A DNA stretch of 10,120 bases from an uncultured Clostridia bacterium (GTDB lineage Bacteria > Bacillota_A > Clostridia > Oscillospirales > Oscillospiraceae): the NCBI GenBank assembly GCA_949289625.1, contig CASEPH010000437.1, positions 1 to 10,120 on the forward strand, read 5' to 3'. The position numbers were made by a program, and so were the translations under genes. Shown here one piece after another: positions 1-6,659 of this stretch. How positions within the stretch are numbered: the first letter of the stretch is position 1; each line of letters starts with the position of its first letter. The notes beneath the pieces are model-generated. The model was given only the letters and a program-made list of their open reading frames with translations. It had not been told where the DNA came from and searched no databases.

Positions 1-230
1 TTTAACAGATCCTGCCGCTGGCCGTAGATCTTCAGGTCCACCGTGGCGTCCCGCCCTGCGCTGAGCACCAGATTCCGGTCGGAGAACAGACCGTCCTCAT
101 TGGTAAAGGTCACAGGAATGTGGTAGATCCACTGGCTGTCCTCAGGGGTCACAGTGCTGACCACATAGATCCAGAGACAAACCGCAATGGTCAGAGACAG
201 CAGAATGGAAACAATTTTATTTTTCTTCAT
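1..230 (-). CDS. cdaR: CdaR-like YbbR-domain protein, N-terminal part (cut by window edge)
   Basis: Seventy-six codons are visible from an ATG at 230; the gene continues past base 1. The product starts with a short basic head (MKKNK), then a hydrophobic signal-anchor helix at about residues 6-25, then the beginning of an extracellular beta-rich region (IYHIPVTFTNEDGL, later DLKIYGQRQDLL) that matches the start of a YbbR repeat. In Firmicutes the YbbR protein encoded directly after cdaA is CdaR, a membrane-anchored partner that modulates the diadenylate cyclase. The ATG lies inside the last codons of cdaA, overlapping it by 14 bases, with an AGGA-type ribosome site 5 bases upstream, so the two are translationally linked. 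glmM is often the next gene in this cluster but would lie outside the window. The identification rests mainly on position plus the N-terminal layout, since only the beginning of the first YbbR repeat can be seen. Confidence 0.85.
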   Translation of the reverse strand, partial: MKKNKIVSILLSLTIAVCLWIYVVSTVTPEDSQWIYHIPVTFTNEDGLFSDRNLVLSAGRDATVDLKIYGQRQDLL

Positions 231-1110
231 GGCTGTCCTCTTCTTTTCTTTTCTTTACTTTGTCGAACAGTCCCAGCACACGGTAGTGAACCGGAAGCCT
301 TTCCTCCTCCACCAGTTCCTCCGTCAGGAAGCTGCTGAGGCTCTCCGGGGTCAAATACCGCTTGAGATTGCCCCCGGAGGCGCAGGAGATTACACCGGTC
401 TCCTCGGAGACCACCACAACTACCGCATCGGAGTGTTCCGTAATGCCGATGGCCGCCCGATGCCGGGTCCCCAATTCCCGGCTCAGATTGGGATTCTCCG
501 TCAGGGGCAGGACGCAGCCCGCCGCCATGATCCGATCATTGCGGACCACCACGGCTCCATCGTGCAGTGCCGCCTTGGGGAAGAATATATTTTTCAGCAA
601 TTCCGCCGACACGGTGGCGTCCACCACCGTGCCGGTTTTAAAATACTCATCCAGGTTGTTTTCCCGTTCAAAGACAATGAGAACACCGATCTTCTGCCGG
701 GACATGGCCCGACAAGCGGACACGGTCTGTTCCACGGTTTTGGCGGAATCCCCCACCCGAGCCTTAGGCACCAGGATTCCCTTGATGGAGCTGCCTCCCA
801 GCCGTTCCATGGCCCGCCGGAGCTCCGGCTGAAACACAACCACCAAGGCCACCAGGCCCACCTCGATGACCCGGCTGACGATGTAGTTCAGGGCGTTGAA
901 GCCCAGCACGCTGGACAGATAGCTAAGGACCAGCAGAAAAATGATCGCCTTGACGATCTGCGCCGAGCTTCTGGACTTGGAAAGGTTCAAAAGCTTATAA
1001 ATCAAAAAGGTGACAATGAGAATATCCAGTATATCCGTCGGGAAATTGATGATGGTGACAATCCGAAGGATTTTGTCCCATAGTAGTTCCAGTGCATTCA
1101 AAGCGTACAT
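217..1110 (-). CDS. cdaA: Diadenylate cyclase CdaA (c-di-AMP synthase)
   Basis: The enzyme condenses two ATP into cyclic di-AMP at the inner face of the membrane; the messenger controls potassium and osmolyte transport and wall homeostasis. The 297-residue product has three predicted membrane helices (about 27-43, 52-70 and 76-93), a linker, and a DAC domain with the two signature motifs: DGA at 184-186 (within ALHDGAVVV) and RHR at 216-218 (within GTRHRAAIG). Length is slightly above the usual 270-285 because of a charged C-terminal tail. Its last codons overlap cdaR. The gene has its own sigma-A-like promoter upstream, so it can be expressed apart from the desulfurase gene before it. The start is not certain: a GGAG touches the ATG at 1110 with no spacer, whereas the in-frame TTG at 1101 (codon 4) sits at a normal 9-base distance. 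Either choice leaves the domains intact. Confidence 0.97.
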   Translation of the reverse strand: MYALNALELLWDKILRIVTIINFPTDILDILIVTFLIYKLLNLSKSRSSAQIVKAIIFLLVLSYLSSVLGFNALNYIVSRVIEVGLVALVVVFQPELRRAMERLGGSSIKGILVPKARVGDSAKTVEQTVSACRAMSRQKIGVLIVFERENNLDEYFKTGTVVDATVSAELLKNIFFPKAALHDGAVVVRNDRIMAAGCVLPLTENPNLSRELGTRHRAAIGITEHSDAVVVVVSEETGVISCASGGNLKRYLTPESLSSFLTEELVEEERLPVHYRVLGLFDKVKKRKEEDSHEEK

Positions 1111-1163
1111 CTCCGTTTCGGTTGCGGATTACGCAGGTTTACATATTCTTTATATTATACTTT

Positions 1164-1192
1164 ATTATACAGAACCGATCCGCAAATGGCAA
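1164..1192 (-). promoter_or_regulatory. Sigma-A-type promoter for cdaA-cdaR
   Basis: Reading leftward, TTGCCA (1187-1192) is followed after exactly 17 bases by a perfect TATAAT (1164-1169). A second TATAAT (1154-1159) lies 10 bases downstream but has no matching -35 box. Transcription would start near 1157, giving a leader of about 47 bases before cdaA. The promoter lies in the 114-base gap after the desulfurase stop codon. No experimental start site is known from the sequence alone. Confidence 0.78.
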
Positions 1193-1224
1193 GGGCGTTA
1201 CGTGTTTTTTTCATGGGAAATCTG

Positions 1225-2331
1225 TCATTCCAAAGCCCGGGACAACGCCCGGTCCAGCGCTCGGATATCCGCCTCCCGGTTATGGGGGCCAAGGCTGGCC
1301 CGGATGGTGCCTGTTTCCAGGGTACCGGCCGTCTCATGGGCCAGGGGTGCGCAGTGGAGTCCGGCTCGCAGAGCGATGCCCTCCCGGGCCAGTTTCCCCG
1401 CCAAAATCACATGATCCTGGTCCCGAACCGTAAAGGACACCGTGCCGGTCTGCCGCTTGCCGGAAAATACCCGCACGCCCGGAATCCGCCCCAGCCGGCC
1501 CACCATCAGCCCCGTGAGCTGTTGCTCCCGCTCCAGGATTCGATCCAGGCCCATGGTCCGAATATAGTGCATCCCCGCCAAAAGCCCTGCGGCTCCGGGA
1601 ATATTCTGGGTCCCGGCCTCCAGCCGATCCGGCAGGAACTCCGGCATCTCCCGCTGCCGGGATACGCTGCCGGTACCGCCTTCCAGCACGGTTTTTGTCT
1701 CTCCGTTGCACAGCAGCAGCCCCGTCCCCTGGGGGCCCAGCAACCCCTTGTGGCCTGGCATGGCCACAAATGTTGCTCCCAGGGCTTCCATATCCACCGG
1801 CAATGTCCCGGCAGATTGGGCTGCATCCAAAATCAGCGGAATATCCCTTTCCCGGCACATGGCGGCGATCTCCTCCACCGGCAGGATCCAGCCGAACACA
1901 TTGGACACATGGGTCACCACGCATACCCGAGTTTCCGGGGTCAGAAGCCGGTCAAAGTCCTCCAGCAGTTTTTCCTCTGAAAACAGTTCTCCCCTGGCCA
2001 CCTCGATCTGAGCTCCGATGGCATGCAGTGGCCGCACCACGGCGTTATGCTCCATACCGGAAATCACCACCCGATCCCCAGGCCTCACCAGGGATTTGAT
2101 GGCGATGTTCAGGCCATGGGTGGCAGAGGTGGTGAGGACGACGCTCTGGGCATCACAGTGGAACAGTTCTCCTGCCGTCAACCGGAGATTGTAGAGCAGC
2201 TCGTCGGCCTGTTCCGAGGCTTGGGAGCTGCCTCTGCCTGGAGACGCCAGATGCCCTGCGGCCCAGGCCATGGAGCGGATCACCGTATCGGGTTTGGGCA
2301 GAGAGGTGGCGCCGTTGTCCAAATAGATCAC
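1225..2331 (-). CDS. Class V aminotransferase-fold cysteine desulfurase (EF2568-like)
   Basis: A PLP enzyme of 368 residues resembling SufS/CsdA-type cysteine desulfurases, which take sulfur (or selenium) from cysteine (selenocysteine) as an enzyme-bound persulfide. Visible landmarks: the N-terminal DNGATSLPKP, the cofactor-stacking THG at 71-73, DAAQSAG at 169-175 with the pyridine-nitrogen Asp169, PGHK at 192-195 with the Schiff-base Lys195, and the catalytic Cys327 in RAGLHCAPLAH. No cargo-specific motif is obvious. The start is GTG at 2331, whose bases overlap the TGA of the DUF3343 gene (GTGA), so the pair is translationally coupled. That pairing is typical of the TIGR01977 branch, which is often discussed with selenium metabolism. 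It is not next to sufC/B/D or iscU, so a role in general Fe-S assembly is less likely but cannot be excluded. Substrate preference cannot be read from the sequence. Confidence 0.9.
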   Translation of the reverse strand: MIYLDNGATSLPKPDTVIRSMAWAAGHLASPGRGSSQASEQADELLYNLRLTAGELFHCDAQSVVLTTSATHGLNIAIKSLVRPGDRVVISGMEHNAVVRPLHAIGAQIEVARGELFSEEKLLEDFDRLLTPETRVCVVTHVSNVFGWILPVEEIAAMCRERDIPLILDAAQSAGTLPVDMEALGATFVAMPGHKGLLGPQGTGLLLCNGETKTVLEGGTGSVSRQREMPEFLPDRLEAGTQNIPGAAGLLAGMHYIRTMGLDRILEREQQLTGLMVGRLGRIPGVRVFSGKRQTGTVSFTVRDQDHVILAGKLAREGIALRAGLHCAPLAHETAGTLETGTIRASLGPHNREADIRALDRALSRALE

Positions 2332-2579
2332 AGCGTCACCGCCTTTGCCGATTTTCCGTCCCAGCGGTAGCTCCGCTCATAGGGACAACCCCTGCCCCGA
2401 AGTTCCAAGGCGGCTCCATAGCCCTGGGTCTCGGGAACCCACAACCCGTAACCGCAGCCATTCACCGCCATCTTAGAGGGCGTACGGTCCATCCGTCCGT
2501 GGATGCCCGCCTCCTTTAGTATTGAAGCACCGCGCCGGGCCTGGGTTTGGGCCCGGTAGGTGAAAAAAATCATGCTCAT
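2328..2579 (-). CDS. DUF3343 small protein, putative Se/S carrier
   Basis: An 83-residue protein beginning with MSMIFFTYRAQTQARRG. It has the pattern of DUF3343 proteins: an early beta strand with an aromatic/Thr turn, a helix ending in KEAGI, a conserved RTP, and a central GCGYG (Cys42) near the middle. A second cysteine (Cys65) lies nearer the C-terminus. Members are proposed to carry sulfur or selenium on the conserved Cys and are commonly encoded beside cysteine desulfurases, SelD or YedF; direct biochemical proof is thin. The start at 2579 is chosen because GGGAGG ends 7 bases upstream. A longer frame from an ATG at 2600 has no ribosome site and would begin within the upstream arm of a hairpin. 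The stop overlaps the desulfurase start by 4 bases, suggesting that the two products act together, the desulfurase loading the carrier. The start region itself lies in a terminator-like hairpin. Confidence 0.78.
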   Translation of the reverse strand: MSMIFFTYRAQTQARRGASILKEAGIHGRMDRTPSKMAVNGCGYGLWVPETQGYGAALELRGRGCPYERSYRWDGKSAKAVTL

Positions 2580-2603
2580 AGTAATTCCTCCCATGAGCAT
2601 GAT
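2563..2603 (-). terminator. Hairpin plus T-run overlapping the DUF3343 start (terminator/attenuator candidate)
   Basis: On the minus strand ATCATGCTCAT (2603-2593) and ATGAGCATGAT (2579-2569) are perfect 11-base complements around a 13-base loop (2592-2580), followed directly by Ts through 2563. This is the layout of an intrinsic terminator about 25 bases past the ispF stop codon. The loop holds the GGGAGG ribosome site and the downstream arm contains the ATG of the DUF3343 gene. The stem is AT-rich (4 GC pairs of 11), so termination is probably partial. On the plus strand there is no T-run, so it would act leftward only. Confidence 0.6.
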
Positions 2604-2627
2604 ATGCCAAATTTCGCATTCCGGTCC

Positions 2628-3101
2628 CTAGATTTCTTCAATGAGGCAGACACAGTGGGCGGAGATGCCCTCCTCCCGGCCGGTAAAGCCCAGATGTTCC
2701 TCGGTGGTGGCCTTGAGATTGATCCGGTCTGTGCCGATCCCCAGGGTATCCGCCAGCGTCTGCCGCATTTTTTCCAGATGGGGCATCAGCTTGGGCTTCT
2801 GGGCAATGAGGGTGGCATCCAGATTGACGATCCCATAGTTCGCCTGCTGAAGCAGGTCCCGAACCTTATTCAGCAGGATCTGGCTGTCAATGTTCAAAAA
2901 CCGGTCGTCTTGATCCGGAAAGTGCTGACCAATGTCGCCCATCCCAGCGGCGCCCAGCAGGGCATCCATGACGGCGTGGGTCAGCACATCCGCGTCGGAA
3001 TGGCCGTCCAGACCCCGATCCCAGGGGATCTCCACTCCACCCAGGATCAGCTTTCGTCCAGGGACCAGGCGATGTACGTCATACCCGTGTCCGATTCTCA
3101 T
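2628..3101 (-). CDS. ispF: 2-C-methyl-D-erythritol 2,4-cyclodiphosphate synthase IspF
   Basis: IspF cyclises CDP-methylerythritol 2-phosphate to ME-cPP with loss of CMP in the cytoplasmic MEP pathway to IPP/DMAPP. The 157-residue product has the usual length and motifs: [12 protein letters not shown] with the zinc ligands Asp8 and His10, then [11 protein letters not shown] with His42, GDIGQHFPD near 55-63, and the C-terminal [15 protein letters not shown] (131-145). The frame stays open upstream to 3269, but the start at 3101 is clear: GGAGG lies 8 bases before it, it gives the standard N-terminus, and it overlaps the ispD stop as ATGA. The following gene begins about 50 bases on, after a terminator-like hairpin, so ispF may be the last gene of the murD-promoter transcript. 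Confidence 0.98.
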   Translation of the reverse strand: MRIGHGYDVHRLVPGRKLILGGVEIPWDRGLDGHSDADVLTHAVMDALLGAAGMGDIGQHFPDQDDRFLNIDSQILLNKVRDLLQQANYGIVNLDATLIAQKPKLMPHLEKMRQTLADTLGIGTDRINLKATTEEHLGFTGREEGISAHCVCLIEEI

Positions 3102-3823
3102 GGCATATTCCTCCGTTTCAGGATGTATTCGGCCAGATACAGGTCCAGCTGGGTGGTGATCTTCAGATTTTCCTCGCTGCCCTCGGTGAGATAGACCGGT
3201 ACTCCCAGCGCCTCCATGGCACCGCAGTCGTCGGTATGGCTTTTTCCTTCCTGCTGCGCCTTTTCCCAAGCCGCCAGCAGCAGTTCCCGCCGGAATACCT
3301 GGGGGGTCTGCACCGCTCGCAGGGAAGCCCGATCCGGCGTGGACAGCACTTTTCCCTGCCGGTCCGCCACCTTAATGGTGTCCTTCACCGGTACTGCTGG
3401 GGCTGCGGCATGGCACTGCCCTGCCCGCTCCACCGTCCGGGCAATGATGGCCTCCGTGACCAGGGGCCGGGCACCATCCTGTATGGCCGCCAGTTCCACG
3501 GTCCGGCTGACGGCGCTCAGCCCGTTCCTCACGGATTCCACCCTTGTATCTCCCCCGGACACCACGGCCTTCACCTTGGAAAATCCCTGCTCCCGAAGCA
3601 AATTCTCCATGGTCTCCACCTGATCTCTCCGAGCCACCACCACGATCTCGTCAATGCAGGGGGAATTTTCAAAGGCCCGGACCGTATGGACAATGACCGG
3701 TTCCCCGGCCAGTTCCGTCATGATCTTGTCCACGCCCTGCATCCGCTGGCCCGTACCCGCCGCCACAATGACGGCGGCGCAACGCAGCCGCTCCTTACCA
3801 TGACGGCTGTGTAGTGCACGCAT
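3098..3823 (-). CDS. ispD: 2-C-methyl-D-erythritol 4-phosphate cytidylyltransferase IspD
   Basis: IspD joins CTP and methylerythritol 4-phosphate to CDP-methylerythritol, the third step of the MEP pathway. The 241-residue product shows the nucleotidyltransferase loop AAGTGQRM (21-28) with Lys33, DGARPL near 116-121, PVKDTIK at 145-151, QTPQVF (172-177), the TDD of the substrate site (197-199), and the C-terminal [10 protein letters not shown]. The start at ATG 3823 shares one base with the stop of the preceding lyase gene (TGATG). A GTG at 3826 would add one residue and is equally possible; there is only a weak AAGG-type ribosome site, consistent with translational coupling. An N-terminal extension of about 14 residues before the first strand is a little longer than usual. 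Both ends overlap neighbours, so it is an internal operon gene. IspE, the enzyme between IspD and IspF, is not in the window. Confidence 0.97.
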   Translation of the reverse strand: MRALHSRHGKERLRCAAVIVAAGTGQRMQGVDKIMTELAGEPVIVHTVRAFENSPCIDEIVVVARRDQVETMENLLREQGFSKVKAVVSGGDTRVESVRNGLSAVSRTVELAAIQDGARPLVTEAIIARTVERAGQCHAAAPAVPVKDTIKVADRQGKVLSTPDRASLRAVQTPQVFRRELLLAAWEKAQQEGKSHTDDCGAMEALGVPVYLTEGSEENLKITTQLDLYLAEYILKRRNMP

Positions 3824-5073
3824 CACGCACCAGCCTTTCTCAGCTGTTCCAGAGCCAGCAGGATTCCAAGCCGTCCAGATTCATAGGTGATGCCCCCCTG
3901 GAGATAGGCCATATAGGGCGGACGCATAGGGCCGTCAGCGCTGAGCTCAATAGACGCGCCCTGGACAAAGGCGCCGGCAGCCATGATGACCTGATCCTCA
4001 TAGCCCGGCATATCCCAGGGTTCCGGGGTCACATAGGAATCCACCGGGGCCCCCATCTGCACGCCGCGGCAGAAGGCCCGCAGCAGTTCCGGCTTCCTAA
4101 ATTCCACGGTCTGGACGATGTCACCCCGTCGTGCCTCCACTCCAGGGGACGTGGTATATCCCTGCTCCTCCATGACGGCGGCGCAGAACACCGCCGTTTT
4201 CAAGGCCTGGGCCGTCACATGGGGCGCCAGGAAAAAGCCCTGATACAGCAGCCGGTTGACATCCTGACTACAGCCGCATTCCCGGCCGATGCCCGGACAG
4301 GTCAGCCGCATAGCCGCCGCCTCCACCAGATCCGCCCGGCCCACAATATATCCGCCGGTGGGTGCGATGCCGCCGCCGGGATTCTTGATGAGAGAACCGG
4401 CCATGATGTCGGCCCCCACCTCCGTGGGTTCCTTGTCCTCCACAAATTCGCCGTAGCAGTTGTCCACAAATACCAGGATATTGGGATTTGCCTCCTTGGC
4501 CGCCCGGATGATGGTTCCAATCTCCTCCACGGTAAGGGCCGCACGGACGGAATAGCCCCGGGACCGCTGGAGCATCAGCAGCTTTGCCCCCTGTTCCCGG
4601 ACCGCCTGCCGAATGCCGGGAATATCCGGCTCCAGCGTGTTTGTCATGGGCACCTCCCGGTACCGGATCCCCAGTTCCAGCAGATTGCCGGGGGCGTTTC
4701 CGGTGACGCCGATAACTCCCAGCAAAGTGTCATAGGGCGCCCCGAAGGCGGAGATCACCAAATCTCCGGGCCGCAAAATACCCATCAACGCGCAGGTGAT
4801 GGTGTGGGTCCCATTGACGAACTGGCTCCGCACCAGTCCCGCCTCGGCTCCAAAGACCTGGGCAAAGATCTTATCCAGGGTGTCCCGGCCCAGATCATCA
4901 TAGCCGTAGCCCGTGGTGCCCACGAGATGGGCCGCGCTGACCCGGTGCTTCTGAAATGCTGCCAGCATTTTTTCCGCGTTGGCCTGGGCCACTCGGTCAA
5001 TTTCCGCAAATACCGGCCCGCAGCGCTTCTCCGCCTGCTCCGCCAGTAATCTGGTTTCCTCTGAGATCAACAT
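3823..5073 (-). CDS. Methionine gamma-lyase family PLP protein (YnbB-like)
   Basis: This 416-residue PLP-dependent enzyme belongs to the Met_gamma_lyase family (PF06838; YnbB in Bacillus subtilis, once labelled aluminium resistance protein). Visible landmarks are GYGYDDLGRDTLD near 55-67, SQFVNGTHT (83-91), FVDNCYGEF (202-210) with the likely PLP-contacting Asp204, and MAGSLIKNPGG (224-234), where Lys230 is the probable Schiff-base lysine; GIGRECG (261-267) is also typical. The physiological reaction of the family is not settled, although C-S lyase activity is the usual guess. The start at ATG 5073 is preceded by GGAAGGAAG at a slightly long spacing. It lies 32 bases after murD and shares one base with ispD, so it belongs to the same transcript. 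A small domain of such a sulfur-amino-acid lyase upstream of a desulfurase is suggestive of sulfur metabolism, but that is inference. Confidence 0.93.
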   Translation of the reverse strand: MLISEETRLLAEQAEKRCGPVFAEIDRVAQANAEKMLAAFQKHRVSAAHLVGTTGYGYDDLGRDTLDKIFAQVFGAEAGLVRSQFVNGTHTITCALMGILRPGDLVISAFGAPYDTLLGVIGVTGNAPGNLLELGIRYREVPMTNTLEPDIPGIRQAVREQGAKLLMLQRSRGYSVRAALTVEEIGTIIRAAKEANPNILVFVDNCYGEFVEDKEPTEVGADIMAGSLIKNPGGGIAPTGGYIVGRADLVEAAAMRLTCPGIGRECGCSQDVNRLLYQGFFLAPHVTAQALKTAVFCAAVMEEQGYTTSPGVEARRGDIVQTVEFRKPELLRAFCRGVQMGAPVDSYVTPEPWDMPGYEDQVIMAAGAFVQGASIELSADGPMRPPYMAYLQGGITYESGRLGILLALEQLRKAGA

Positions 5074-5105
5074 TTTGTCGCTTCCTTCCCTGTGGATGAT
5101 GGACC

Positions 5106-6488
5106 TTACAGGCTCCGAACCACTTCCTGGAACCGATTGCCCCGTTCCTCGAAGTTCCGGAACCGGTCAAAGGAGGTGCTGGCTGGAGACAGGATCACCA
5201 CGTCCCCGGACTTAGCCCGGGATGCCGCCTGCCGGATGGCATCGTCAAAATCCTCCACATCCAAAATTTCCGGATTGGTGCCGTCATAGCCCGGCACCTG
5301 TTCCGCCGCTGCACGGATCTTTCCGGCGGTCATCCCGGTGAGCACCAGCAGCTTCACATGCTCCCGCAGCTCCGGTCCCAAATCATCGTAGCCAATGCCC
5401 TTGTCCTTGCCTCCGGCCACCATGATGACCTTTTCGGAAAAGCTTCTCAGGGCTGCCTTGGTCCGATTGGGAGAGGAGTCGATGGAACTATCATAGAACT
5501 TCACCCCGTCCTTCTCCCGCACCAGCTGGATCCGGTGTGCCACGCCGCCAAAGGTTCTGGCCAGGTTCTGCATGACCTCCCGGGAGACCAGTCCGTCCAC
5601 GGCGCAGAAGGCCGCCAGATAGTTTTCAATGTTGTGGACCCCGGGGATCAGGATGGCCCGTGCATCCATGATCTCCTGCTCCTTCTTCCCGTCCCAGCGG
5701 CAGATCATCTGATCTTCCCGGAGGTAATAGCCCTGTTCCGGCCGGGTGTGTCGGGAAAACTGGAGCACATGACCCTTGGCCTTGGGCACAAAGCTGTTTG
5801 TAATCTCATTATCCAGGTTCAGCACTACCCGGTCCTCCGGTCCCTGATGGAGATAGATGTTCTCCTTGGCGGTGACGTATTCCGCCATATCCTTGTGGAT
5901 GTCCAGATGGTTGGGGGAGAGATTGGTCACCACCGCCACCTGGGGGCTCTGCTCCATGCCCATGAGCTGGAAGGAGCTCAGCTCCACCACCGCCACATCT
6001 TCCGGCGTCATTTCCTCCACCCGGGGCAGCAGCGGCGCGCCGATATTGCCGCCGCACCAGACCTTCTTTCCGGCCCCCTCCAGCAGCTTTGCGATGAGGG
6101 TGGTGGTGGTGGTCTTACCGTCGGAACCCGTCACGCCGAAAATCCGGCAGGGACACAGGGTAAAAAAGGCCTCCATCTCCGAGGTCACCTGGACTCCACG
6201 CTGCCGCAGCTCCATAAGCTGTGGGCAGAAGGCGTTGAGTCCCGGGGTGCGGAACACCACATCCGCCTGGATGTTTTCCAGATAGTCCTCCCCCAGGGTA
6301 AGTCTGGCCCCCATCCGCTCCAGCTCCAGTACCTCCGGCAGCAGCTTCTCCCGGGGAGTTTTATCCCGGCATTCCACGGCGATCCCCCGGTCCAGCAGCA
6401 TCCGCACCAGAGGCCGGTTGCTGATGCCCAGGCCGATCACCGCCACCCGCTTGCCCTTCAGGCCCTCAAAGTATTCCTGTACCGTCAT
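5106..6488 (-). CDS. murD: UDP-N-acetylmuramoyl-L-alanine:D-glutamate ligase MurD
   Basis: MurD adds D-glutamate to UDP-MurNAc-L-Ala using ATP in the cytoplasmic stage of peptidoglycan synthesis. The 460-residue product has the three Mur-ligase domains: an N-terminal Rossmann-like fold (KRVAVIGLGISNRPL, 13-27), the ATPase with P-loop GVTGSDGKTTT (118-128), ELSSFQL (169-175) and NLSPNHLDIH (189-198), and a C-terminal domain with VAGGKDKG (357-364) and LSPASTSFDRF (433-443). Where many MurD proteins have NDSKATN this one has YDSSIDSSPNRT (332-343), a variation in the C-terminal hinge/substrate loop. The ATG at 6488 follows AAAGGA by about 10 bases, and a good promoter lies just upstream. No mraY, murF or ftsW neighbours are present, so murD is separated from the classic division and cell wall cluster. 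Confidence 0.97.
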   Translation of the reverse strand: MTVQEYFEGLKGKRVAVIGLGISNRPLVRMLLDRGIAVECRDKTPREKLLPEVLELERMGARLTLGEDYLENIQADVVFRTPGLNAFCPQLMELRQRGVQVTSEMEAFFTLCPCRIFGVTGSDGKTTTTTLIAKLLEGAGKKVWCGGNIGAPLLPRVEEMTPEDVAVVELSSFQLMGMEQSPQVAVVTNLSPNHLDIHKDMAEYVTAKENIYLHQGPEDRVVLNLDNEITNSFVPKAKGHVLQFSRHTRPEQGYYLREDQMICRWDGKKEQEIMDARAILIPGVHNIENYLAAFCAVDGLVSREVMQNLARTFGGVAHRIQLVREKDGVKFYDSSIDSSPNRTKAALRSFSEKVIMVAGGKDKGIGYDDLGPELREHVKLLVLTGMTAGKIRAAAEQVPGYDGTNPEILDVEDFDDAIRQAASRAKSGDVVILSPASTSFDRFRNFEERGNRFQEVVRSL

Positions 6489-6528
6489 ATATAATCCGTC
6501 CTTTTACAGTTTCATTTGCCAGCCATCT

Positions 6529-6557
6529 ATTGTACACGATAACCGGTAATTTTGCAA
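6529..6557 (-). promoter_or_regulatory. Sigma-A-type promoter for murD-lyase-ispD-ispF
   Basis: Reading leftward, TTGCAA (6552-6557) is followed after exactly 17 bases by TACAAT (6529-6534). The start point would be near 6522, leaving a leader of about 34 bases before the murD ATG. The -35 hexamer is its own reverse complement. The promoter stands back to back with the rightward promoter at 6594-6622. Confidence 0.75.
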
Positions 6558-6593
6558 TTGCAGGTTTATGATTTCCACCCACAGCTTCCTGTC

Positions 6594-6622
6594 TTGCCAA
6601 TCGAAGGATTATTTTGTATACT
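6594..6622 (+). promoter_or_regulatory. Sigma-A-type promoter for the MutS-family gene
   Basis: TTGCCA (6594-6599) and TATACT (6617-6622) are separated by exactly 17 bases. The predicted start near 6629 lies inside the longest open frame of the downstream gene. Translation must therefore begin further right, which supports the TTG at 6660. It is divergent to the murD promoter, with 36 bases between the two -35 boxes. Confidence 0.75.
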
Positions 6623-6646
6623 GAGGAAAGCACATGACGATCTGAC

Positions 6647-6653
6647 AGGAGGG
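6647..6653 (+). promoter_or_regulatory. Ribosome binding site that fixes a TTG start
   Basis: AGGAGGG, near-complete complementarity to the 16S 3' end, ends 6 bases before the in-frame TTG at 6660. No comparable site precedes any in-frame start nearer 6552, so this site decides the start of the MutS-family gene. Confidence 0.85.
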
Positions 6654-6659
6654 ATCCCT

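Noticed and set aside
1193..1230. Terminator after the desulfurase gene
   Set aside because: Only a four-base stem (GGAA/TTCC) is visible and it is followed by an A-run rather than a T-run on the coding strand.
3102..3269. Longer ispF start at 3269
   Set aside because: The extra 56 residues overlap ispD coding sequence, have no similarity to IspF, and the start at 3101 has a proper ribosome site and the canonical N-terminus.
3814..5049. Long rightward open frame of 411 codons opposite the methionine gamma-lyase-family gene
   Set aside because: It mirrors a well-recognised gene on the other strand, is rich in His, Gly, Pro and Arg as antisense frames of GC-rich genes are, and has no family resemblance. 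The same applies to the rightward frames at 187-1083, 1186-1980 and 5358-6494 and the leftward frames inside the MutS-family gene.
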